Assembly (NCBI GenBank): GCA_964386005.1
Contig: CAYLSB010000012.1
Span: 1 to 64,000, forward strand
DNA from: FEN-1350 sp964386005
GTDB taxonomy: Bacteria; Planctomycetota; Phycisphaerae; Sedimentisphaerales; Anaerohalosphaeraceae
Direction: 5' to 3'
DNA: 64,000 nucleotides
Positions 36,036 through 44,574 of this stretch are shown here, in pieces; position 1 is the stretch's first letter, and each line of letters opens with the position of its first letter. The notes beneath the pieces are model-generated. The model was given only the letters and a program-made list of their open reading frames with translations, was not told the origin of the DNA and ran no database searches. Position numbers and translations under genes: made by a program.

Positions 36036-36974
36036 ATGGCAATGCCTGAGATAACGATAGTAACTGTCAATTGGTACAGGGCGGGCTGGATTCGGCGACT
36101 GATAGACAACCTGCGGGGGAAATGCTCCGGCCGTAATTTGCTGCAAGCGTTAATCCTCGATAATACCAACGGGACCGACCCTGATCTGGCGAGTATTGAG
36201 ACCGCAGGCGTTCCATGCATGATACGGCCGGTAGATTGCCTGGGCTTGAAAGGTTCTCGGGCGCATGCCTGTGCTCTCAATGAGTCGATGGAATCGCTTT
36301 CGACGGATTATGTTCTGATTGTCGATCCGGATGTGCATGTCTTTGCACACGGGTGGGATGCATCGTGTATTGAAGCCCTTTCGATGAAAAATGCCTGGGC
36401 GATCGGGGCGCCCTATCCCCGTTGGAAGATCGGCAAGTATCATGACTTTCCCAGTCCGGTATTCTGTTTTTTCCGGCGGGAGATGACGAAGCAAGTACGG
36501 ATGGACTGGCGGCCGTACTTCGATTGTCCGTGGTGCAATGCGGGCGTGTTTCTGATTCGTCAGATTGGACGGATGGGGGGGCTTCTTACGCGGCGGATGT
36601 ATGAAAACTCGGCGGCGGTACGCGAGTATGCGAAAGCCAACGAACGGTTGTTCGGCACGTTCAGCCGGGACACCGGCTGGCGGATCGCGCGGGAGATGCG
36701 CCGGAAGAAGATGATATCAATGGGATTCGATGATGTCATGCCGAGCGAGGTTTGTCGATTGAATATTGCGGCCGACCCTGTATGGACGGATTTGGCACGG
36801 GAGTTCGAGCTGTTCGCCTTCGAGAATCGGCCGATGCTGGTGCATCGATACGGCAGCGGCGCCCGGCCGTGGAAAACGGAAAAAGGCGGCGAGGAATCCT
36901 TCTGGCTGCAATGCATCGACAGGGCGGAATCGTTTCTCTCGATGGGCAGTCGTGAACCGGAGCAGGGCCCATGA
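36036..36974 (+). CDS. Family 2 glycosyltransferase
   Basis: The 312-residue protein has a GT-A fold start (PEITIVTVNWYRAGWIRRLIDNL), an ALILDNTNGTD strand and the metal-binding DxD-type motif in YVLIVDPDVHVF. It should transfer a sugar from a nucleotide donor on the cytoplasmic side; donor and acceptor are unknown. Either ATG, at 36036 or 36042, could be used, and no strong ribosome binding site is visible. Its stop overlaps the start of the next gene by 4 bases, so the product is made together with a polytopic membrane protein, typical of envelope-glycan assembly. Confidence 0.85.
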   Translation: MAMPEITIVTVNWYRAGWIRRLIDNLRGKCSGRNLLQALILDNTNGTDPDLASIETAGVPCMIRPVDCLGLKGSRAHACALNESMESLSTDYVLIVDPDVHVFAHGWDASCIEALSMKNAWAIGAPYPRWKIGKYHDFPSPVFCFFRREMTKQVRMDWRPYFDCPWCNAGVFLIRQIGRMGGLLTRRMYENSAAVREYAKANERLFGTFSRDTGWRIAREMRRKKMISMGFDDVMPSEVCRLNIAADPVWTDLAREFELFAFENRPMLVHRYGSGARPWKTEKGGEESFWLQCIDRAESFLSMGSREPEQGP

Positions 36975-37960
36975 AGAAATGGAAAACCCTTCTCCGCTGG
37001 CTTGTGGCGATCGGTTGTCTGGCGTATGCCGCGACCTTTTTCGTCCGCGACCGGGATGCGCTGCAACGATCCCTGAATCTCAACGGATGGATCCTGGGGG
37101 GAATCCTGGCGCTGCAACTGGTTTATTATTATATCCAGGGTCTTCGATTCCAGATTGTGATGGAAAAGTGTAGCGGCCGAAAGCTGCCTTCATGGCCTTG
37201 GATGAAGCTGTTCATCGTCGGGCGATTTCTCAACACGGTCTTCGCGCAGGCGGGCAATGTCTCGCGCGGCGTCATCCTGAAGCGCGACTACGGCGTCTCG
37301 TACACGCGGTATATCGCCGCCAACGCGTCGATGGCGTGGATGGATACCGGCATGAATCTTCTATTGGCAACCTATATTGTCCTGATATCCAACCGGGGTT
37401 TTCGTATCGGTTCGGTTGCCGCATGGAAGGTTCTGGGTATCGCGACCTTCGTGACGATCGCCGGGCCGATCCTTTTCGAAGCGGCGTTTCGACGTTTGCG
37501 ATTCCGCCGGCGACCGACCGTATGGCTGCACGAAAAGACCGCCGAGGTCCTCCGGGTGAGCGTGGACAATCTTGCCGACAGCGCCTACCTGCTGAAGCTG
37601 TTTTCGCTGGGGCTTGCGATCTTTGCGCGGACGGTTCTGATGTTTCATTTGTATTTCCTGACAATCGGTCTGCGTGTGGATCCGGCGGCGCTGGCGGTAT
37701 TCTATGCGCTCTTCAAACTCAGCTTTTATGTCAATCTCACACCGGGAAATCTGGGTGTTCAGGAACTGGCGTGGGGATTTCTCAGCGAACAGATGGGCAT
37801 CGGCATGGCCCAGGGCGTGGCCGTGTCGGCGTTTGTCCGCGTGATCTCGACGGGCGTAATCCTCGTACTGGGCATCGTGCTGGGCGGCTGGGATATGGCG
37901 CGAAAACGCGGAGATGGGGCCGCACTGAAAGAAGACGTTCCTGATGTGAAAGAAGAATAG
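36971..37960 (+). CDS. Lysylphosphatidylglycerol-synthase-type (UPF0104) membrane protein
   Basis: A 329-residue integral membrane protein with about eight helices. The family pattern is clear: LQLVYYYIQGLRFQIVMEK, FLNTVFAQAGNVSRGVILKRDYGVSY, a long central helix pair, ALFKLSFYVNLTPGNLGVQELAWGFLS and a final GVILVLGIVLGG. Relatives are the AglD/MprF-N type proteins thought to move lipids or lipid-linked sugars across the membrane. The overlap with the GT2 gene suggests it handles that enzyme's lipid product. No aminoacyl transferase domain is attached. Confidence 0.85.
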   Translation: MKKWKTLLRWLVAIGCLAYAATFFVRDRDALQRSLNLNGWILGGILALQLVYYYIQGLRFQIVMEKCSGRKLPSWPWMKLFIVGRFLNTVFAQAGNVSRGVILKRDYGVSYTRYIAANASMAWMDTGMNLLLATYIVLISNRGFRIGSVAAWKVLGIATFVTIAGPILFEAAFRRLRFRRRPTVWLHEKTAEVLRVSVDNLADSAYLLKLFSLGLAIFARTVLMFHLYFLTIGLRVDPAALAVFYALFKLSFYVNLTPGNLGVQELAWGFLSEQMGIGMAQGVAVSAFVRVISTGVILVLGIVLGGWDMARKRGDGAALKEDVPDVKEE

Positions 37961-38009
37961 ACAGGCCGCCCGATGGTTTAGATCGAACGACCTGCCATGC
38001 CCGCGAAAT

Positions 38010-38777
38010 TTATCTCTTTCGAAACAGGGCCATTCCACCCAAGCCGGACATCGCAAGAATCAATGCCCCCGGAGCGGGCACAACGGCCAAATCTCGAATT
38101 TCATCGGCGCTCAGCGCGATGTCATAGATTCGAACTTCATCGATCAGCCCGTTGAAGAAGCGGCGATCTGTTCCGCTATAATATGCTTTTCCAATAAAAG
38201 TTTGTTGGGCCAACAAATCGTAATTGCCATTTTGATTATTAATGGTTCGGTCCGCTTCCACTCCATCGATATAGAATATGAAGTACTCAGCGGAAACGGT
38301 CATGGCATAATGATGCCATTCATTGTAGGGTTGCCAATCAGCAATCAAGGTTTGAGCGGATCCGAGAGTACTCCGGATCGCCGCTCCGGAATACTTTGTT
38401 GTTTGTTCAACTGTTGCTTCCGTGTGTAGTGAAATTGCAGGGTAGTTATCACCGGTTGAGTTGTGTCTTTGAGAAAAAATCTGATTGACATGATCTTGCC
38501 CCCCACCCATTCCAAGATGGTTGGCCCATACGGAGATGGTGAATTCTGTCGTTGTAACGGCCAGATTTGGAAGGGCCACATAATCGTTGATTCCATCGAA
38601 TTTCATAGCCCCGCCAAACATCCCGGCGGCATTCGTCGCGCCATAAATGGTTCCGTTGTTGGAGCCGACGGAGTCGAGGGCATTGCCGTCGAATTTCCAG
38701 TAATGGGTTAATCCCGCCGAAGATATGCCGACGATGGACAGGAACGCCATTGCGATAAAATGCCATTTCGTTTTCAT
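38010..38777 (-). CDS. LamG-domain exported protein with PEP-CTERM-like tail
   Basis: The 255-residue protein has a signal peptide (HFIAMAFLSIVGISSAG), then one LamG/concanavalin-like jelly roll: LTHYWKFDGNALDSVGSNNG, MKFDGINDYVALP, FTISVWAN, WHHYAMTV, FFNGLIDEVRIYD. The last 22 residues, VPAPGALILAMSGLGGMALF followed by basic RKR, are a PEP-CTERM-type sorting signal in its PAP variant. This predicts exosortase processing and surface attachment, often with extracellular polysaccharide, which fits the neighbouring glycan genes. TTGGAGGA sits just before ATG 38777; an upstream TTG at 38789 overlaps that site and is rejected. Confidence 0.85.
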   Translation of the reverse strand: MKTKWHFIAMAFLSIVGISSAGLTHYWKFDGNALDSVGSNNGTIYGATNAAGMFGGAMKFDGINDYVALPNLAVTTTEFTISVWANHLGMGGGQDHVNQIFSQRHNSTGDNYPAISLHTEATVEQTTKYSGAAIRSTLGSAQTLIADWQPYNEWHHYAMTVSAEYFIFYIDGVEADRTINNQNGNYDLLAQQTFIGKAYYSGTDRRFFNGLIDEVRIYDIALSADEIRDLAVVPAPGALILAMSGLGGMALFRKR

Positions 38778-38871
38778 CGTTTCCTCCAATTCATAAAAGA
38801 ATGATATTCATCCAATCGTTGCAATTATATCTGATTTGGTCTGATTTGTCAAGAAAATTGAGAATGCAGGA

Positions 38872-40221
38872 TTACTTTTTCATAAAATAGCGGGATTGTG
38901 ACAATTTTTCGAGTTCATCGGCGATATGATCGCGATCTGGGCCTCCCGAACGTGCGCAATTGTACAGGGCCAGTACTGAAATCGAGTTCATGCGTGCGGA
39001 TTTCTGAAGGGAAGGGAGCGCGGCGTTCAACTTTTCTCGGATGGTCCGGCGGTTGTCCCACGCGAGGGCCACCCTGTCCGTCAGGGATTCGAATGAAAGC
39101 TTGTCGATATCGATGAGGTATTCCTCGACGCCGGCCTGACGCATGACGCCGCGGGCCTTGTGCTCGTAGGCGATACAGACGAGGGGCACGGCCTGTTTGA
39201 TCGCGAAGATCGCCGAGTGATAGCGGTTGGCGAGCATCAAATCCATTCGCGAGATCACGGCCTGCTGGATATCGCTGTCGTGTTGGTTCGAGAGAATGCG
39301 AATCGAATCCGTACAGCGTGTCTTATCGACAATCGAACGGAGGAGCGGCAGATCGCTGGAACGGCCGTAGAGCTGGGGGAAGAACACCACGCGGCAGCGA
39401 TAGGTCTCGACCAGATGATCGATCGCCATCGCCATAAGTTTTTCATACTCGGTCTGACGGGCCCGCGGATCGGCGGCACCGCGAAAATTCCAGCGAGCCC
39501 CCGCCGGGGTGATGCCGATCAAGGGTTTATCGGGTTCGTCAGGATCGACGATTCCTTCCGACAACAGGATTTCTTCCAGCCGCCTCGGATCGGCTGCAAC
39601 CGAATCCTGAAAGGCCGAATCCGCCGTAACATAAATCAGCGGACGGATTATGTTGAGATCTTCGAGATACTGTTTGCTGATTGGATCGCGCAATGTAATG
39701 ACGGATGCCCGATCGAGAATTCTGCGGCGAAGGTTGTTTCGACGAGTCGGGCGAAAGGGTCCCATGGACGGGCCGTAAATCATCGGTATCTTGCCGAGTT
39801 TCTCGGCAATCCACAACCCGAATAAGTGCTCGGAAACTTCGTGCGATTTGTACAGGTCGCCGATATACGGCCCACCGGGCGCCGAGATGACGAGATCGGC
39901 GTTGGCGATCCGATCCAGCGATCCAAACAAATGAAAGCCATTCAGCCATGATAATTTCATCCCCAGCTTTCGCAGGCCAAGCCACACAAGGATCAGGGGA
40001 AGATGGAAGAAGGGAAACCGACGATCCCACGCGGCAAAGGTCCTGCGGACCTCGATGCCATCCGGCATGGATAATCCCTTCGGTGAATGGGTCAGGATCG
40101 TGAATCGCGCCTGCGGGATCAACTCAGTGAGCGTTCGGACCATACTTCGCTGGGCCGCCTCGTCGCCGCGGTTATCCCCGTGAGAATTGAGAATAACCAA
40201 ATGAACCGTGCCGCTACTCAT
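38872..40221 (-). CDS. Polysaccharide pyruvyl transferase family protein
   Basis: The protein of about 449 residues begins VHLVILNSHGDNRGDEAAQRSM, the NxGDEA start of the CsaB/WcaK family. It continues with DLVISAPGGPYIGDLYK, IYGPSMGPF, ASVITLRDPISKQYLEDL, TADSAFQ and, near the end, MLANRYHSAIFAIKQAVP with YEHKARGVM. These enzymes add pyruvate ketals from PEP to sugar residues of exopolysaccharides. ATG 40221 overlaps the stop of the upstream gene (ATGA) with GAGAGG before it, so earlier in-frame codons are rejected. It is the last gene of the minus-strand glycan group. Confidence 0.9.
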   Translation of the reverse strand: MSSGTVHLVILNSHGDNRGDEAAQRSMVRTLTELIPQARFTILTHSPKGLSMPDGIEVRRTFAAWDRRFPFFHLPLILVWLGLRKLGMKLSWLNGFHLFGSLDRIANADLVISAPGGPYIGDLYKSHEVSEHLFGLWIAEKLGKIPMIYGPSMGPFRPTRRNNLRRRILDRASVITLRDPISKQYLEDLNIIRPLIYVTADSAFQDSVAADPRRLEEILLSEGIVDPDEPDKPLIGITPAGARWNFRGAADPRARQTEYEKLMAMAIDHLVETYRCRVVFFPQLYGRSSDLPLLRSIVDKTRCTDSIRILSNQHDSDIQQAVISRMDLMLANRYHSAIFAIKQAVPLVCIAYEHKARGVMRQAGVEEYLIDIDKLSFESLTDRVALAWDNRRTIREKLNAALPSLQKSARMNSISVLALYNCARSGGPDRDHIADELEKLSQSRYFMKK

Positions 40222-41558
40222 GGCCTCTCCCGTAAATAGGATTTCGATTGCCGCATCAGCATCCATTTATAGGATTTTCGCAAGAAACTCAACAGTTTGA
40301 GCGGTGTACTCCGAGGGAGCCCCCGCGTGAGTCGATTGGCAGATATTCGGATATTCAAATAGGGAATCATGACGACCAGATAATCCCATATGGTCGGATG
40401 TATAAAACCATCCCTTCGGCCTTCAAGATGAATGGGGATTGGTCGGCCCAGACAGTTCAGGACTCGCATCCGCGCGAGAAGATTTCGTTTCTTGTAGAGT
40501 GTTACAAACCATTGAGAGGCCAGGGCCTTGTTTGGGGTCAGGTCGGTTGTCTGTAAATGTTGAGACAAACAGGTTTTGTTTATCAGTGTTTGACCCGATT
40601 GTGTTCGACTGATCAGGATTGAAGTACCTGTTTTTTCGTTCTTGAGAATCTCAGGCAAATACGCGTCAGCGAATGAGATATCGGCAAAATCTGCCAGGAC
40701 ATCATCACAAAAAGTACAATACGACTGGCTAAAATAAAATCCTCCGAAGATTTCACTGAACCAGGAGTTAAGCATGGGCATGGTTTTTCGTGATCCGTCG
40801 CGAAGACTCACGATCAATCCACCCGGCCAGCCCTCACCACGGAATTTCAGTTCCTGAATATCGTCGGCTCGAATACCCATTTTATCGAGTACCAGCCGCC
40901 AACCGTGATGACTCATTGTTCGTGAGCAGACCAGACCGAGGACGAAGGGGATTTTTTCGCGCAGCGCGGGGATCGTCATTTGCGCCCGTCGCAGGCCGTG
41001 GATGTGGCAGGGCAGGCCGACGACGGCGAAACGGCCGGGTGAGTCGAGAATCGTTCGCAGCATCACGTTAACCGGTACGGGCAGATACTTTGATCCGATC
41101 GCCGAGAGGATTTCGTTTTCGGTTCGAGCGATGAAGGGTTCGGCCCGCAGGGGATCATCGTTACTGAGGCGCGTAACGACGGCGCCGTCGATTTGTTTGC
41201 TTTTCAAGAGGTACAACAGCAGCGTTGTCACACATCCGCCGGAGGTCGCCCGAAAACGGATATCGGCATCGGAACTATGCGCCAGATGGCATTGCTGAAA
41301 ATTGCCGAGCAGAATATTGTTCGGCGGCTTGCCGAAGACGAATTCGTTGAGGGCTTTGAAATTTTCGTTGGCCGGCGGGCAAACCTTTCGGCACAGACCG
41401 CAGGAGGTGCAGCGTTGCTCGTCGAGCCGCGGAATGTAACGGCCGTCCGCGGTCGGCTCCATCGACAGCGCCGTTGTCGGACAGCAGCCGGCGCAGGTGC
41501 CGCAGCCCGTGCACCACTGGTTGGCGACGATATCACGAATGTCGATTGATTCCTTCAT
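40218..41558 (-). CDS. Coenzyme F420 hydrogenase/dehydrogenase beta-type iron-sulfur protein
   Basis: The 446-residue protein starts with two ferredoxin motifs: WCTGCGTCAGCCPTTAL and RCTSCGLCRKVCPPA. An FrhB-type domain follows (RATSGGCVTTLLLYLL, GAVVTR, FAVVGLPCHIHGLRRA, FVLGLVCSRTMSHHGW, FRGEGWPGGL, CTFCDDVLADFADISFADAY). In polysaccharide loci such proteins occur next to pyruvyl transferases. Their reaction is uncertain, but a flavin- and iron-sulfur-dependent redox step on a sugar is likely. No F420 biosynthesis gene is in the window. It overlaps the pyruvyl transferase gene by 4 bases. Confidence 0.87.
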   Translation of the reverse strand: MKESIDIRDIVANQWCTGCGTCAGCCPTTALSMEPTADGRYIPRLDEQRCTSCGLCRKVCPPANENFKALNEFVFGKPPNNILLGNFQQCHLAHSSDADIRFRATSGGCVTTLLLYLLKSKQIDGAVVTRLSNDDPLRAEPFIARTENEILSAIGSKYLPVPVNVMLRTILDSPGRFAVVGLPCHIHGLRRAQMTIPALREKIPFVLGLVCSRTMSHHGWRLVLDKMGIRADDIQELKFRGEGWPGGLIVSLRDGSRKTMPMLNSWFSEIFGGFYFSQSYCTFCDDVLADFADISFADAYLPEILKNEKTGTSILISRTQSGQTLINKTCLSQHLQTTDLTPNKALASQWFVTLYKKRNLLARMRVLNCLGRPIPIHLEGRRDGFIHPTIWDYLVVMIPYLNIRISANRLTRGLPRSTPLKLLSFLRKSYKWMLMRQSKSYLRERP

Positions 41559-41679
41559 ACCCTATTGTATCGGTACTATGCCAGCATGAGATTGACTATT
41601 GATTGTTGACAATTGTCCATTGGCCTCCAAGCTACCTCGCGAATGAATAGTCAATATTCATTATTCAATTTCCACGCTT

Positions 41680-42309
41680 TTATTTGACGCCTTCAATGCG
41701 TAGGCACGGTTCCTGATCCTTATGGTAATCGGTCGGCGGCTTTTGGACGATCGATACAAAACCGCATTCGATCAATAGACGATAAAGGCGATTGAAATTA
41801 TATCCGAACTTGTGAATGTCGCCTTCGAACCGCTGCAGGCCGAAGATATTGTCGATGCGTTCCTGGCGGCCTTGAAGATATTCGCGGCAGGCGGCATCAA
41901 AATCGGGACATTCGATCACCAAAACTCCGCCGGGTTTGAGGATGCGATACCACTTCCTCAATGCGGCGACGACTTCGTGACGTCCGAGGTGCTCGATGAC
42001 GTGGTAAGTCTCGATGCGATCGGCGGTGTTGTCGTCGAAAGGAAGTTGCACGATATCGCATTCAAGGTCGGTGGCGCTGGTCGCACGGTGGTCGATGTTG
42101 ACAAAACCATCCAGGCGGACTTTTCCGCAGCCAAGATGCAGCCGGAGATTTCCGTCCGGCGGAATCAGCGATCGTGCCCTTTGGCGGAGCTTTCGGAAAT
42201 CCGGCGAACGGTTCGTACGCACAAGGCCCAGCCGTGAAAGCCAGCGGTACGAATCAACGTTCATCGAACGGTCGATGCGGTTGAAGATTGGTTTGAGCCA
42301 TCCTGCCAT
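41680..42309 (-). CDS. Class I SAM-dependent methyltransferase
   Basis: The 209-residue protein has the SAM-binding motif LRLHLGCGKVRLDGFVNIDH, motif II LECDIVQLPFDDNTADRIETYHVIEHL and motif III WYRILKPGGVLVIECPDF. This is the predicted-methyltransferase type often found among polysaccharide genes, where it may methylate a sugar or the chain end; the target is unknown. GGAGAACGGC precedes the ATG. It begins 18 bases after the DUF354 gene ends. A 121-base spacer follows it, holding short inverted GACTATT/AATAGTC repeats. Confidence 0.85.
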   Translation of the reverse strand: MAGWLKPIFNRIDRSMNVDSYRWLSRLGLVRTNRSPDFRKLRQRARSLIPPDGNLRLHLGCGKVRLDGFVNIDHRATSATDLECDIVQLPFDDNTADRIETYHVIEHLGRHEVVAALRKWYRILKPGGVLVIECPDFDAACREYLQGRQERIDNIFGLQRFEGDIHKFGYNFNRLYRLLIECGFVSIVQKPPTDYHKDQEPCLRIEGVK

Positions 42310-42327
42310 GCCGTTCTCCGTCGCAAA

Positions 42328-43395
42328 TCAGGATTCGCCTGAAGAGGTTTTCCATTGTACCGGGTGTTCGTTGACGGCCCGTTCGATCATGCACAATTGA
42401 AAGTCCGTCACATCGTCGCTTTCAGCCAGCAGTTTGTCGCGTTTCTGCATCCAGGTTTGCCGGAGATTGGGCAGTTCGAGCAATCCCTCGGCGATCGGAG
42501 CGGCGGCCTTGATGGATCCTGCGCGGGCGATCAGACCGTATCGCTTTTCGAGCGCGACAAGGTATCCGAAATCGTAGCTTTGCATGCAGACGGCGGGCGT
42601 TCCCAACACGGCCGACTCGGCGGCCATCGTGCCGCCTTCGACCAGACAAATCGTGGCAAAGGCCAGCAGATGATGAATATCTTCGACGGCGAGGGGATTG
42701 CGCCATGCCGACAGCTCTTCGGGCAACGGATTTTCGGAACCAATGAGCACACGGCCGTACTTCGATAAGCGTTCGACCAGTTGCCTGAGGTCTTCGGGGC
42801 GACCTTCTTTACGGCCGAAATCGTGCGAGGCGCCCCATGCCACCGTGCGGATGAAGATCAGCCGTTCGTCGGGGTCGATTCCGCATCGGCGAAGTCGTCC
42901 GGGATCGGGCGTGAAATATTTCGGCGACAGGTACGCCAGAACGGGCGGGCCGTTGAAGCGGACATGCCGCTTTCCGAAATCGCGCATGTAGCCCAGGCCG
43001 GTGCAAATATACGTTGCGAAGGTCATCCCCACCGCGGCCTGCAGGCGGGCCTGCTCCATATCGTCGTAGATCACCGTCGGCACGCCGAGAAACCGCCCCA
43101 CCGGCCCGGCGGTAACGCCGACGCGAGCGATCATCACATCGGGCTTGAATATCTTCGCAAGACGATAGAGCCGCCATGCGCGGGTCCACCATTCGCAAGC
43201 AAGACCGATCGGGCCGCCGCGTTTGGCGCTGATCGAGCGGTATTCGATGCCGAGGGCATCCAGCAGCGGCAATGCGACATCCTTGCCGCGCGCGGTGACG
43301 AGAACGCTGTGGCCGTCCGCCTTCAAGATGCCGATGGCGTTCTTGAAAAAGTGCACCTGAGCGGGATGGACAATGTCGAATAAAAATCGCATCAT
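42328..43395 (-). CDS. DUF354 glycosyltransferase-like protein
   Basis: The protein of about 355 residues opens MMRFLFDIVHPAQVHFFKNAI, the DUF354 signature. It then shows LVTARGKDVALPLLDALGI, PDVMIARVGVTAGPVGRFLGVPTVIYDDME and a C-terminal half with FIRTVAWGASHD and GGTMAAESAVLGTPAV, which matches the donor-binding part of GT-B enzymes. It is probably a sugar transferase for surface glycan. Two adjacent ATG codons (43395, 43392) are possible starts; the longer open frame overlapping mtnA is rejected. It begins 7 bases after the mtnA stop. Confidence 0.85.
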   Translation of the reverse strand: MMRFLFDIVHPAQVHFFKNAIGILKADGHSVLVTARGKDVALPLLDALGIEYRSISAKRGGPIGLACEWWTRAWRLYRLAKIFKPDVMIARVGVTAGPVGRFLGVPTVIYDDMEQARLQAAVGMTFATYICTGLGYMRDFGKRHVRFNGPPVLAYLSPKYFTPDPGRLRRCGIDPDERLIFIRTVAWGASHDFGRKEGRPEDLRQLVERLSKYGRVLIGSENPLPEELSAWRNPLAVEDIHHLLAFATICLVEGGTMAAESAVLGTPAVCMQSYDFGYLVALEKRYGLIARAGSIKAAAPIAEGLLELPNLRQTWMQKRDKLLAESDDVTDFQLCMIERAVNEHPVQWKTSSGES

Positions 43396-43402
43396 TTTTC
43401 CG

Positions 43403-44485
<1,083 letters not shown>

Positions 44486-44495
44486 CGTCCACTCT

Positions 44496-44574
44496 AAAAA
44501 GGTGTCAGACACCTTTTTTAATAATACCTTTAATATTAATTACTTATAATAAAAGGTGTCTGACACCTTTTTTA
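44496..44574. repeat. Two inverted copies of a GGTGTCAGACACC palindrome; uvrA terminator
   Basis: AGGTGTCAGACACCT (centre of 44496-44519) and AGGTGTCTGACACCT (centre of 44551-44574) are each flanked by A- and T-tracts and are exact reverse complements of one another. Each can fold alone as a terminator hairpin in both directions, and the two can pair with each other. The second overlaps the uvrA stop codon and gives a U-tract on the minus strand. A very AT-rich 31-base segment lies between them. Confidence 0.8.

Noticed and set aside
41559..41679. Short inverted GACTATT/AATAGTC repeats as an insertion element
   Set aside because: Only 121 bases with short imperfect arms; nothing supports a mobile element beyond local AT-rich repeats.
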